Source: Inquilinus limosus_F (GTDB lineage: Bacteria; Pseudomonadota; Alphaproteobacteria; DSM-16000; Inquilinaceae). From it: a DNA stretch of 64,000 nucleotides. Of this stretch, positions 24,360 to 32,978 are shown one piece after another. Every line of letters starts with the position of its first letter. The first letter of the stretch is position 1. The translations under genes and the position numbers were made by a program. Location: assembly GCF_051487185.1 (NCBI RefSeq), contig NZ_JAHVDK010000011.1, positions 62,001 to 126,000 on the forward strand. Reading direction: 5' to 3'. Below the pieces are notes generated by a model, which was given only the letters and a program-made list of their open reading frames with translations, was not told the origin of the DNA and made no database searches.

Positions 24360-25184
24360 TCAGCTCAGGCCCAGCGTGCCGCGCAGTTGGGACAGGTCCT
24401 CGGCCAGAGCGGTGATCGGGCCCTTCAGCGCGGTGCGGTCGGCCTCGGTCAGCTTGTCGTAGGTCTCGAAACCGCCGTCCGGGGTCTTGTACTTGGCCAG
24501 GATGCCGTCGACCGTCTTGAAGTTCGCGTCGACCTTGGTCAGCAGGGCCTTATCGCTCTTCTCCAGGATCGGGCGCAGCAGATCGACGATCTTCTTGGCG
24601 CCGTCGACATTAGCCTGGAAGTCCCACAGATCGGTGTGGCTGTAACGGTCCTCCTCGCCGGAGATCTTGGTCGCCGCGACCTCCTCGATCAGCGCCGCGG
24701 CGCCGCCCACCACCTTGTCCGGCGGGGTGGTCAGGTCCTTGATCCGGCCCTGCAGGTCCGTCACGTCGGCCATCAGCTTGTCGGCGAAGGGCGCCAGGCC
24801 CTCGATCGACTGCTTGGCGAACAGCCCATATTCGATGCGGTGGAAGCCGGTGAACTCCGGATCCGCCTCGTTCTGGGCGTGGTCGTCGGCGCGCGAATCG
24901 ATGCTGGCGTCGAGGTCGGCGAACAGTTCGGCGAGCGGCTCGATCCGCTCGTAATAGACACGGCTCGGCGCGTACAGCGCCTGCGCCTTCTTCAGATCGC
25001 CGCCCTTCACCGCCTCGGTGAACTGGCGGGTGTGCTCGACGAACTGGTCGACCTCGCCGATGACCCAGGTCTTGTACTGCGCGATCGGCTCGACCAGCTC
25101 GAGCGGTGAGGGCGGCGCGGCCAGGGCCCCGGATGCGGCCAGCAGCGCGGCGGCGCCGACGCTGAGAGTCAGAATGCGTTTCAT
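24360..25184 (-). CDS. efeM: EfeM/imelysin-domain periplasmic iron-uptake protein
   Basis: The 274-residue protein has a signal peptide (KRILTLSVGAAALLAASGALA) and a single M75 imelysin-like domain without a cupredoxin domain, the short EfeM form of EfeO. The metal-site motif HxxE is intact (His115-Arg-Ile-Glu118 in FTGFHRIEYGLF). It is the last gene of efeU-efeO-efeB-efeM. The ATG with GAGGGGG 8 nt upstream is preferred over the TTG two codons earlier. EfeM probably binds ferric or ferrous iron in the periplasm and feeds EfeU. Confidence 0.88.
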   Translation of the reverse strand: MKRILTLSVGAAALLAASGALAAPPSPLELVEPIAQYKTWVIGEVDQFVEHTRQFTEAVKGGDLKKAQALYAPSRVYYERIEPLAELFADLDASIDSRADDHAQNEADPEFTGFHRIEYGLFAKQSIEGLAPFADKLMADVTDLQGRIKDLTTPPDKVVGGAAALIEEVAATKISGEEDRYSHTDLWDFQANVDGAKKIVDLLRPILEKSDKALLTKVDANFKTVDGILAKYKTPDGGFETYDKLTEADRTALKGPITALAEDLSQLRGTLGLS

Positions 25185-25240
25185 GTTCAACCCCCTCTTG
25201 TCACAGCCCTTTGGGCGATGGTTCGGTTGGTGTTGCGACC

Positions 25241-26551
25241 TCAGGTCGAGACCGATTGCAGCAGGCCCTGGCCCAGATACCCGTCCTTGTCCGGAACCCC
25301 CGGCAGGGCGAAGAAATAGCCGCCGCCGGTCGGCTTGATGTATTCCTCCAGCGGCTCGCCGTTCAGCCGCTGCTGCACCGCGATGAACCCCGCGTCCAGG
25401 CTTGCCTGGAAGCAGATGAACAGCAGGCCCATGTCGAGCTGTCCCGACTTGCTGACCCCGCGCGAGTAGTTGAACGGTCGGCGCAGAATCAAGCTGTTGG
25501 CGGTCTCGCGGGTGCGCGGATTGGCCAGGCGGATATGGGCGTCGAGCGGCATCACCTTGCCCTCGGGGTCGCGCGAATAGTCCGGCACGTCGAACTCGTC
25601 CTTCCCGCCCAGGGGCGCGCCGGACGCCTTCTCGCGGCCCATGATCGCCTCCTGCTCTCCCAGAGGGGTGCGATCCCAGCGCTCGACGAAGTTGCGGATG
25701 ATGCGCACCACCTGATAGGTGCCGCCGACCGTCCAGGCCGGCTCCTCCGTCCCCGGCCGGATCCAGACGATCCGGTCCATCGTCGCGGCGTCGGTCGGGT
25801 CCGGGTTGGCGGTGCCGTCCTTGAAGCCCAGCAGGTTGCGCGCCGTCTCCTTGCGGCCGGTTTTGGTGGTCGCGGCCGGCAGGAACCCATCCAGCTTCCA
25901 GCGCAGCGCCAGCAGGTCCGGCGTCGCCTTCAGCACCGCGCGCAGGGCGTGGATATTGGCCTCCGGCGTGTTGGCGCTGAACTGCAGCAGCAGGTCGCCG
26001 TGGCAGTATTCCGGGTCCAACGCGTCATTGGGGAAGCTGGTCATGGCCACCAGCTCGCGCGGCTTCACCGCGGCCAGGCCGAAGCGCTGGTCGAACAGCG
26101 AGGCGCCGACGGCGACGGTCACGGTCAGGTTGTCCGGCACGATTACCGGCCCCAGCACGCCGGAATCGGCCGGCGGGAACTTGGGGTCCAGCTCCGGCGG
26201 GGTGCCGCCGCCCATCAGGAAGGCGATGCGCTCGGTCAGGGTGCGGAACAGCCGCTCCAGATCCGGCCGCGAGGTGGCCAGCACGTCGAAGGACGCGACG
26301 AGGCCGGCGGCGGGGGAGGGGGTGACGATCCCGGCCTGGTGCTCGCCGTGGAAGGGCTGCACCTGCTGCGCGGCCTCGGCGTCGCGGCCGGGCGGCTGCT
26401 TCATCGACTGGGCGACGGCCGGCGCCGCGGCCAGCGCGCCCAGCGCGGCGCCGCTTCCGGCCAGGCCGCGCAGCACGGCGCGCCGGCTCGGCGCCGGCAG
26501 GTCGGTGGCGGGAGCGGGGGTCTTTCCCTGGTCTTCGTCGATGGTGCTCAT
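25241..26551 (-). CDS. efeB: Dye-decolourising haem peroxidase EfeB (Tat-exported)
   Basis: The 436-residue DyP-type peroxidase carries a twin-arginine signal (SRRAVLRGLAGSG, Arg23-Arg24), the distal haem motif GFKDG at residues 242-246 (GXXDG), and the C-terminal region expected for EfeB. In the E. coli system EfeB acts in the periplasm, oxidising ferrous iron or releasing iron from haem (debated). The start was chosen for the Tat signal. It is third in the efe operon, 14 nt after efeO. Confidence 0.92.
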   Translation of the reverse strand: MSTIDEDQGKTPAPATDLPAPSRRAVLRGLAGSGAALGALAAAPAVAQSMKQPPGRDAEAAQQVQPFHGEHQAGIVTPSPAAGLVASFDVLATSRPDLERLFRTLTERIAFLMGGGTPPELDPKFPPADSGVLGPVIVPDNLTVTVAVGASLFDQRFGLAAVKPRELVAMTSFPNDALDPEYCHGDLLLQFSANTPEANIHALRAVLKATPDLLALRWKLDGFLPAATTKTGRKETARNLLGFKDGTANPDPTDAATMDRIVWIRPGTEEPAWTVGGTYQVVRIIRNFVERWDRTPLGEQEAIMGREKASGAPLGGKDEFDVPDYSRDPEGKVMPLDAHIRLANPRTRETANSLILRRPFNYSRGVSKSGQLDMGLLFICFQASLDAGFIAVQQRLNGEPLEEYIKPTGGGYFFALPGVPDKDGYLGQGLLQSVST

Positions 26552-26565
26552 GGCGGTCGGTCCAG

Positions 26566-27660
26566 TCAGTCCAGCCCCAAGGCGGTGCGCAGCTTCGGCA
26601 GGTCGTCGGCCAGGGCCGTCACCGGGGCCTGCAGCCCGGTGCGGTCGTCGCGGGTCAGCGCCAGCCCGGCCGCGGTCAGGTTGCCGTCGATCCGGTCGCT
26701 CAGCGCCTTGTCGGCCTTCTGGCTCAGGGGGCGCAGCAGCCCGACGATCCGCGCCGCGCCCTCGAGATCGGCCTTGGCGACGTCCGGGTCGGGATTGCCG
26801 TCGGCGGCCAGGCGGGCCAGCACCGTGGCGGCGCCGCCGGCCATCTTCTCCGGCGGGATCGACAGGCCGGCGATCCGGGCCTGCAGCGCCTGCACATCGG
26901 CCGCCAGCTTGTCCGCGACCGGCCCGAGCCCGTCGGCCGAGCCCTTGGTGAACAGCGCGTAGTGCAGCCGGCGGAAGCCGGTGAAGCCCGGGTCGTCCTC
27001 CTTCTTCTCGAAATAGTCGGCGCGGGCGTCGAGCGCGGTGTCGAGATCAGCGAACAGGTCGGCGATCGGCTTGATCCGCTGGTAGTGCATCCAGGCCGGG
27101 GCCAGCAACTCGCGCGCCTGCGCCAGGTCGCCGGCCTTGACCGCGGTGACCAGGGGCGGGGTGGCGTCGGCCAAGGCCTTGGCCTCGGCGGTGACATAGA
27201 CCTTGTACTCGGCGATCGGCCCGATCAGCTCGATCAGCGACGGCTGCAGCGCCTGGGCCGGGGCGTTCTTCGCCGCGGTCACGGTCAGGGTGCCGCGCGG
27301 GTTGCTCAACAGGCCGCAGGTGATCTGGTAGGTGCCGGGCTCCAGCCTCGCCGTCAGGCTCTGGGTGAAGCCGGGGGCGATGTTCTCGCGCTCCTCCACC
27401 ACCATCACGCCCTGCAGGATCTCCCATTCCAGCGCGCGGTCGCTCGCGTTCTTGACCTGGAAGGTGACGCGGCCGGCCTCGACCGTCAGCTCGTTCGGCT
27501 CGCAGCTCTTGGCGGTGATGGTCACGGCCGTGCCGCCCGCGGCGGTCTTGGGCGCGCCGGCGCGGTGCAGATAGGCGTAGACGCCGAGGCCGGCGACGGC
27601 GACGGCCAGGACCGCGACGACGCCGATGCCGATCCGGGTGGTGCGCTGCAAGGACGACAT
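26566..27660 (-). CDS. efeO: Iron-uptake protein EfeO (cupredoxin + M75 domains), altered metal motif
   Basis: The 364-residue protein has an N-terminal hydrophobic anchor or signal (residues 10-30), a cupredoxin domain (about 44-130, with Cys53, Met86 and Cys115 regions) and a C-terminal imelysin/M75 domain (about 138-364). At the position of the HxxE iron-site motif (FTGFHRIEYGLF in the efeM product) this protein reads FTGFRRLHYALF, so His is Arg230 and Glu is His233. The canonical metal site therefore appears lost or rebuilt, while efeM keeps it. It lies between efeU and efeB with 13-14 nt spacers. Confidence 0.88.
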   Translation of the reverse strand: MSSLQRTTRIGIGVVAVLAVAVAGLGVYAYLHRAGAPKTAAGGTAVTITAKSCEPNELTVEAGRVTFQVKNASDRALEWEILQGVMVVEERENIAPGFTQSLTARLEPGTYQITCGLLSNPRGTLTVTAAKNAPAQALQPSLIELIGPIAEYKVYVTAEAKALADATPPLVTAVKAGDLAQARELLAPAWMHYQRIKPIADLFADLDTALDARADYFEKKEDDPGFTGFRRLHYALFTKGSADGLGPVADKLAADVQALQARIAGLSIPPEKMAGGAATVLARLAADGNPDPDVAKADLEGAARIVGLLRPLSQKADKALSDRIDGNLTAAGLALTRDDRTGLQAPVTALADDLPKLRTALGLD

Positions 27661-27673
27661 TCTTGCTCCGGGC

Positions 27674-28504
27674 TCAGGCGTTCGACCGCGCTTCCTGCGC
27701 GACCCGGCCGCCGCTCAGGAACAGGGGCAGGGTGACGATGAGGAAGAGGAGGTAGACGGCGACCTCGCCGACCGTCGGCGTGTCCTGGTAGCCGAAGATG
27801 CCGGCCAGCACCGAGCCGAGCGGCCCGTCGATCGGCAGGACATGGCTGAGGTCGAAGGCGATCTCCTGCAGCCCGTTCCACAGCCCGGCCTCGTGCAGCG
27901 CCCGCAGCGACCCGGCCAGGAGGCCGGCGGCGACCACCAGGATGAAGAGGCCGGTCCAGCGGAAGAAGCGCTTCAGGTTCAGCCGCACCCCGCCCCAGTA
28001 GATGGCGAAGCCGACCGCCACCGCGACCAGCACCCCGGCCAAGGCGCCGATCGGCGCCTCGAGGCCGACGTCCTGCTGGAAGGTGGCGAGCAGGAAGAAC
28101 ACCGATTCCAGCCCCTCACGGGCGACCGCGAAGAAGGCCATGCCGATCAGCGCCAGCCCTTTCGCGTCGTGCCCTTCCAGCGCGGCGTCGACCGAATGCT
28201 GCAGCTGCGCCTTGATCGACCGTGCGGCCTTGCGCATCCAGAACACCATCGAGGTCAGGATGAAGACGGCGACGAGGCCGACCAGCGCCTCGAACAGCTC
28301 CTGCTCGCGCTGCGGGAACTCGGCGCTGACCAGGTTCAGCACGATGCCGACGGCGATCGAGAGCAGGACGGCGATGGCGATGCCGATCCAGACCAGCGGC
28401 ATCCATTGCGACCGTCCGGTCTGGCGCAGATAGCCGGCGATGATGCCGACGATCAGGGCGGCCTCGATGCCCTCGCGCATCATGATCAGGAACGGTACAA
28501 GCAT
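27674..28504 (-). CDS. efeU: Iron permease EfeU (FTR1 family)
   Basis: The 276-residue inner-membrane protein has about seven transmembrane segments and two copies of the REGxE iron-translocation motif: REGIE at residues 10-14 (segment 1) and REGLE in AFFAVAREGLESVFFLL (segment 4). This is the bacterial homologue of yeast Ftr1p and imports ferric iron produced by EfeO/EfeB. It is the first gene of the operon; a candidate iron-responsive operator lies about 55-80 nt upstream. No frameshift is present, unlike E. coli K-12 efeU. Confidence 0.94.
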   Translation of the reverse strand: MLVPFLIMMREGIEAALIVGIIAGYLRQTGRSQWMPLVWIGIAIAVLLSIAVGIVLNLVSAEFPQREQELFEALVGLVAVFILTSMVFWMRKAARSIKAQLQHSVDAALEGHDAKGLALIGMAFFAVAREGLESVFFLLATFQQDVGLEAPIGALAGVLVAVAVGFAIYWGGVRLNLKRFFRWTGLFILVVAAGLLAGSLRALHEAGLWNGLQEIAFDLSHVLPIDGPLGSVLAGIFGYQDTPTVGEVAVYLLFLIVTLPLFLSGGRVAQEARSNA

Positions 28505-28558
28505 CCCGACATCATCCCGAACCCGCCGCCCCCCGGGCGGCGCCCATGCCCGCGACAG

Positions 28559-28587
28559 TTGCGAGCAAGAATGCGTATCTCTCGCAA
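28559..28587. promoter_or_regulatory. Candidate iron-responsive operator upstream of efeU
   Basis: Nested dyads lie here: TTGCGAG (28559-28565) and CTCGCAA (28581-28587) are perfect 7-bp arms, and GCAAGA-N9-TCTCGC (28565-28585) is a 21-bp dyad with one mismatch. The size and the place suit a Fur/RirA/Irr-type site, but I cannot tell which regulator binds. Confidence 0.5.
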
Positions 28588-28732
28588 TTCTTCTGCTCCC
28601 ATCGCCCGGCGTTGTCGAGGCCGCTTCGCTGCGAAGTACATTAAATTTGTGGTAAGGCGGTGCTGCGAGCGACCCTCCGCCCGGAACCGGCGATGCGCAG
28701 CCGCTGTTGGCGGGGCAGAAAGGAGCCTGCCC

Positions 28733-29035
28733 ATGCCCGAGACCGGAGCCCCCAAAACCGCCGCCGGCGCCGCAGCGGATGTTTCAGGATCGAAGTCGAC
28801 CCGCGCCGCCGCCGACATGGACGCAGCCGGCGCCGAGACGGGAACCGCCCGCCGCGATCTGGAGGCGGATCTGCGCGCCCTGCGAGAGGACGTCGCCCGC
28901 CTCGGCGAGACCGTGGCGTCGATGGCGCAGGCCAGGGCGACCGCGATCGACGAGGTGGTGCACCGCAACCCCTGGTCGGCCGTGATCACCGCCCTCTGCA
29001 TCGGCTTCTGCCTCGGCGTCAGGGCGCGGCTGTAG
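28733..29035 (+). CDS. DUF883/ElaB-YqjD-like membrane-tethered small protein
   Basis: The 100-residue protein has a disordered Ala/Gly/Thr N-terminus, an amphipathic helix (ARRDLEADLRALREDVARLGETVASMAQARATAIDEVV) and a C-terminal hydrophobic anchor (NPWSAVITALCIGFCLGVRARL) with the Pro-Trp/Gly-rich pattern of ElaB/YqjD/DUF883. E. coli YqjD and ElaB tether ribosomes at the inner membrane in stationary phase; the role here is inferred. A perfect AAAGGAG ribosome site precedes the ATG. It is divergent from efeU and convergent with the SulP gene. Confidence 0.8.
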   Translation: MPETGAPKTAAGAAADVSGSKSTRAAADMDAAGAETGTARRDLEADLRALREDVARLGETVASMAQARATAIDEVVHRNPWSAVITALCIGFCLGVRARL

Positions 29036-29038
29036 ACC

Positions 29039-30760
29039 CTAAGCTGCCCCGGCGGGGCTTGCCGTGTTCGAGGCGGCCCGCCGGGCTGCTTTCAGCGCAT
29101 CGGCCGGATTCGCCTTGAACCGCACCAGCGGCGGCCGGACACCGTGCGTCAGCAGGGCGCGCAGGATCGGCCGGCGGGCGCCGGCGATGGTGACTGTCGC
29201 GCCCTGGCGCCGGGCCTTGCGTGCGAAGCCCTCGATCGTCGCGGCGGCGGTGGAATCGATCACCGGGACCGCCGAGAAGTCGACGACATAGGCCTTGGGA
29301 TGCTCGCCGATCCGGTCCAGCGCCGCCGCCACCCCGGCCGCGGCGCCGAAGAAGAAGGCGCCGGAGATCCTGTAGGCCACGACGTCGCGATCGGTCGCCA
29401 GCGCGGCGTCGTAGGGCGCCCGGCCGTGGCCGTCGGCGGTGTCGGGCCGATCCACCTCCACCGCCTGGGCCATGCGGTGCAGGAACAGAAGGGCGCCGAG
29501 GCCGAAGCCGGCCAGGATGCCCTCGGTCAGGTCGCGGAACACCACCAGGCCGAAGGTCGCCAGCAGCACCACCGCATCGCCGACGGACGCCCGGATCAGC
29601 GTCGCGAACTGGTGCTTCTCGGCCATGGTCCAGGCCACCACCGCCAGCACGCCGGCGAGGGCAGAGAGCGGGATGAAGGCCGCCAGCGGTGCCGCCGCCA
29701 TCATGAACAGCAGCAGGAAGACCGAATGCAGCGTGCCGGAGATCGGCCCGCGCGCGCCGGCCCGCACATTGGTGGCGGTGCGGGCGATCGTGCCGGTGAC
29801 GCAGATGCCGCCGAACAGGGCGGAGGCGATGTTCGCCAGCCCCTGGGCCACCAGCTCGCAGTTCGAGCGGTGCCGTCGTCCGCTCATGCTATCGGCGACC
29901 ACGGCGGATAGCAGGCTCTCGATGCCGCCCAAGAGTGTGAAGGACAGGGCCGCCGGCAGCACCTCCTGGATCCGCGCCCAGGACAGGTCGGGCAGGCGCG
30001 GGGCGGGGAGGGAGGAAGGGACGCCGCCGAAGCGGGTGCCGATGGTCTCGACCGGCAGCCCCAGCACGGCCGCCAGGACCGCGGCCAGGGCGACCGCGAT
30101 CAGGTAGGACGGCCAGTGCGGCCGCAGCCGCCGTACCAGCAGGATGGTGCCGATCGACAGCGCCGCGACGGCGATGGCCGCGGCGTTGGCGGTCGGCAGC
30201 GCCCGGCCCAGCGCCTCCAGCTTCGGGATGAACGGCCCGGGCTCGGGCCCGACCAGGGTCAGGCCCAGCAGGTCCTTGATCTGGCTGGCGAAGATGATCA
30301 TGGCGATGCCGGCGGTGAAGCCGACGGTCACCGGGTAGGGGATGTATTTGATGAAGGTGCCGAGCCGGAGGAGGCCGATCGCCGACAGCATCATCCCGGA
30401 CAGGAAGGTCGCCAGCAGCAGACCGTCGACGCCGTGCTGCGCCACCGTGGCGGCGACCAGCACGATGAAGGCGCCGGCCGGGCCGCCGATCTGGAACCGG
30501 CTGCCGCCGAGCGCCGAGACGATGAAGCCGCCGATGATCGAGGCGGTGAGACCGCGGTCCGGGGTGACGCCGGAGGCGATGGCGATCGCCATTGACAGCG
30601 GCAGGGCCACGATCGCGACGGTCAGCCCGGCCACGGCGTCGGCCTTGAGGTCGGCGAGGCCGTAGCGCTCGCGCAGCACGGTCACGAGCTTCGGCGTGAA
30701 CAGCTCAGCGAAGGACGGATCACGACTCTGGGCCACCATCGACCTCGACACTTCCGGCAC
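29039..30760 (-). CDS. SulP-family anion transporter with STAS domain
   Basis: The 573-residue protein has about ten to twelve transmembrane segments followed by a C-terminal STAS domain (about 440-550; YVVDFSAVPVIDSTAAATIEGFARKARRQGATVTIAGA). The N-terminal domain contains the SulP features GLTVAIVALPLSMAIAIASG and RFQIGGPAGAFIVLVA. SulP proteins move sulfate, bicarbonate, dicarboxylates or other anions; no carbonic anhydrase is adjacent to suggest bicarbonate. The annotated start is a GTG; an internal ATG at 30739 with GAGG close by is also possible. It stands alone. Confidence 0.9.
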   Translation of the reverse strand: MPEVSRSMVAQSRDPSFAELFTPKLVTVLRERYGLADLKADAVAGLTVAIVALPLSMAIAIASGVTPDRGLTASIIGGFIVSALGGSRFQIGGPAGAFIVLVAATVAQHGVDGLLLATFLSGMMLSAIGLLRLGTFIKYIPYPVTVGFTAGIAMIIFASQIKDLLGLTLVGPEPGPFIPKLEALGRALPTANAAAIAVAALSIGTILLVRRLRPHWPSYLIAVALAAVLAAVLGLPVETIGTRFGGVPSSLPAPRLPDLSWARIQEVLPAALSFTLLGGIESLLSAVVADSMSGRRHRSNCELVAQGLANIASALFGGICVTGTIARTATNVRAGARGPISGTLHSVFLLLFMMAAAPLAAFIPLSALAGVLAVVAWTMAEKHQFATLIRASVGDAVVLLATFGLVVFRDLTEGILAGFGLGALLFLHRMAQAVEVDRPDTADGHGRAPYDAALATDRDVVAYRISGAFFFGAAAGVAAALDRIGEHPKAYVVDFSAVPVIDSTAAATIEGFARKARRQGATVTIAGARRPILRALLTHGVRPPLVRFKANPADALKAARRAASNTASPAGAA

Positions 30761-30840
30761 CGCATGGGCGGCGGGATCGTCGGGTCGGCCGGCGGTCGCC
30801 GTCGCTGAACAGCCTCGTCAGCCGGCTTCCGCCCCTCCAG

Positions 30841-31092
30841 CTACCGCGGGGTCTTGAACCGCACCCCGCGGCCGCCCTCGCGGCTCACCGCATGATCGCC
30901 GATCAGCTCGACCCCGGCCCGGCCGAAGGCCTCGACCACCTTGGTCAGCGTGTCGACCACGCCGCGGACGTTGCCCTCGCTGGCCTCCATGCGCTGGATC
31001 GTCGGCAGCGACACGCCCGACAGCTCGGCGAGCTGCCGCTGATCGATGCCGAGCAGGGCGCGGGCAGCCCGCATCTGGGCGGCGGTGATCAT
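30841..31092 (-). CDS. Small XRE-type helix-turn-helix regulator
   Basis: The 83-residue protein is one helix-turn-helix domain (TAAQMRAARALLGIDQRQLAELSGVSLPTIQRMEAS, residues about 3-38) with a C-terminal tail (FGRAGVELIGDHAVSREGGRGVRFKTPR) typical of a widespread group of short alphaproteobacterial XRE proteins. A good GAGGAA ribosome site precedes the ATG. No toxin gene lies beside it. Upstream, direct repeats TGATGTCT at 31134-31141 and 31162-31169 could be its own operator. Target unknown. Confidence 0.82.
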   Translation of the reverse strand: MITAAQMRAARALLGIDQRQLAELSGVSLPTIQRMEASEGNVRGVVDTLTKVVEAFGRAGVELIGDHAVSREGGRGVRFKTPR

Positions 31093-31498
31093 GCAGTTTC
31101 CTCTGACAAAGCTAAGGTATTGGACGGTAGGAGTGATGTCTAGAGCATCAGTGCGGATGTTTGATGTCTGGATTCTGATGGCTGTGTCACATCGAGTCCT
31201 GCGACTGCCAGCGGCGGGGGCGCCATCCGAGCATGCTTCCCCGGTCGAGGAAAGGGCGAACCGGAGCGGCAGCGACGGGCAAATGACGCAGAGTCTTGTG
31301 AAAATTATATGCACGTTTCGCATTTGCGCTTTCGGGGACGGCTCGCCATCTCTCGCGCTCGTCGCGCCGATCCCGCTCCTGGGACGGGGCATCCGGCCCG
31401 AACAGCAGGTTGACGCTTCCCGTGCCCACCACATCCTTCCTGGCCATCCGCCTCTCTGATGGAGCGCGCGGCGAGGCCCTCTTCCGCGCGGAGGCCGC
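31093..31498. other. AT-richer divergent promoter region
   Basis: About 400 nt separate the XRE gene from the amino acid transporter operon. Composition is visibly lower in G+C than the coding DNA. It holds the TGATGTCT direct repeats near the XRE gene and an AT-rich patch around 31298-31320 that could be the promoter of the transporter. No gene is supported. Confidence 0.45.
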
Positions 31499-32215
31499 AT
31501 GACCTCGATCCTCGACTTCGACTATTTCCTGTCGGCCTTCCCGCTGATCCTGCCCTATCTGCCGGTGACGCTGCTGATCGCCTTCAGCGCCATGGCGCTC
31601 GGCCTGGTCATCGGCACCGGCGCCGCCCTGGTCCGGATCTACCGCATCCCGCTGCTGCGGCAGCTGGCGACGCTCTACATCTCCTTCATCCGCGGCACGC
31701 CGCTGCTGGTGCAGATCTACCTCGCCTATTATGGCATCCCGAAGCTGCTGCAATACGTGAACGCCCAACTCGGCACCGAGATCGACGTCAACCGGGTGCC
31801 GGCGCTGGTCTTCGTCATCTTCAGCTTCTCGGTCAATGTCGGCGCCTATCTGTCGGAGGCGATCCGCTCCGCCCTCTTGTCGATCGACCGCGGCCAGGCC
31901 GAGGCCGCCTATTCGATCGGCATGACGCCGGTTCAGGCGATGCGCCGGATCATCCTGCCCCAGGCCCTGGCGGTGGCCCTGCCCAATCTCGGCAACAGCT
32001 TCATCAGCCTGATCAAGGACACTTCGCTGGCCTTCCTGATCGCCGTCGTCGACATCATGGCCGCGGCCAAGATCATCGGCGGCCGGTCGCTGCGCTTCTT
32101 CGAACTCTACCTGGCGGTCGCGGTGATCTACTGGGTGATCTGCATCTTGGTCGAGGTGGCGATGCGGCGCTGGGAGGCCTATCTGACCCGCGGCCGCCGG
32201 GACATCGCCGCATGA
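31499..32215 (+). CDS. Polar amino acid ABC transporter permease
   Basis: The 238-residue permease has the N-terminal HEQRO/HisM-type region (LPYLPVTLLIAFSAMALGLVIGTGAALVRIYRI), the family hallmark SFIRGTPLLVQIYLAYYGIP, and the EAA loop (GQAEAAYSIGMTPVQAMRRIILPQALAVALPNLGNSFI). It forms the inner-membrane channel with the ATPase that follows, whose ATG overlaps its stop (ATGA). It resembles cystine-type (TcyB/TcyL) permeases, but the substrate cannot be fixed from sequence. Confidence 0.92.
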   Translation: MTSILDFDYFLSAFPLILPYLPVTLLIAFSAMALGLVIGTGAALVRIYRIPLLRQLATLYISFIRGTPLLVQIYLAYYGIPKLLQYVNAQLGTEIDVNRVPALVFVIFSFSVNVGAYLSEAIRSALLSIDRGQAEAAYSIGMTPVQAMRRIILPQALAVALPNLGNSFISLIKDTSLAFLIAVVDIMAAAKIIGGRSLRFFELYLAVAVIYWVICILVEVAMRRWEAYLTRGRRDIAA

Positions 32216-32964
32216 TCTCGATCCGTGACGTCCGCAAATCCTTCAGGGGCCAGGTCGTGGTGGACGGCATCGGCCTCGATGTCGACCGCGGCGGCATCGT
32301 CTCGATCCTCGGCCCCTCGGGCTCGGGCAAATCAACCTTCCTGCGCTGCCTGAACCGGCTGGAGACGCCGGAATCCGGCACCATCGACATCGCCGGCGAC
32401 CGCTACGACCTGGCGCATCTGGACCGGCGCCGGCTGCAGGCGCTGCGCATGCGCATCGGCATGGTGTTCCAGAACTACAACCTGTTCCGCCACAGGACGG
32501 CGATCGAGAACGTCCTCGAAGGCCTCTTGGTGGTGAAGCGCCTGCCGCGGCGCGAGGCGCAGGGGATCGCGGAGCACCACCTCGCTTTGATGGGGCTGGC
32601 CGACAAGGCGCTGCAGTACCCGTCCTCGCTGTCCGGCGGCCAGCAGCAGCGGGTGGCGATCGCGCGAACGTTGGCGATGGCGCCGGAGCTGATCCTGTTC
32701 GACGAGCCGACCAGCGCCCTCGACCCCGAGCACACGGGCGAGGTGCTGGAGGCGATCCGCAAGGCGGCGGGGCAAGGCATCCCGATGATCATCGTCACCC
32801 ACGAGATGGGCTTCGCCCGCGAGATCTCTAGCCAGGTGCTGTTCATCGATGGCGGCCGCGTGATCGAGCAAGGCGACCCGAAATCGCTGTTCGGCAACCC
32901 GCAGCAGCAGCGGACGCGGGATTTCCTCAAGAACTACCTGCGGTCCTTCAGCTTCGACATCTGA
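32212..32964 (+). CDS. Polar amino acid ABC transporter ATPase
   Basis: The 250-residue ATPase has Walker A GPSGSGKST near residue 31, Q-loop MVFQNYNLFRHRTAIENV, signature LSGGQQQRVAIART, Walker B LILFDEPTSALDPE and H-loop IVTHEMGFA, all typical of the GlnQ/HisP subfamily. Its start overlaps the permease stop by 4 nt, and the binding-protein gene follows after 14 nt, so the three are one operon. Confidence 0.93.
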   Translation: MISIRDVRKSFRGQVVVDGIGLDVDRGGIVSILGPSGSGKSTFLRCLNRLETPESGTIDIAGDRYDLAHLDRRRLQALRMRIGMVFQNYNLFRHRTAIENVLEGLLVVKRLPRREAQGIAEHHLALMGLADKALQYPSSLSGGQQQRVAIARTLAMAPELILFDEPTSALDPEHTGEVLEAIRKAAGQGIPMIIVTHEMGFAREISSQVLFIDGGRVIEQGDPKSLFGNPQQQRTRDFLKNYLRSFSFDI

Positions 32965-32978
32965 GGGGCCTGCCAACC

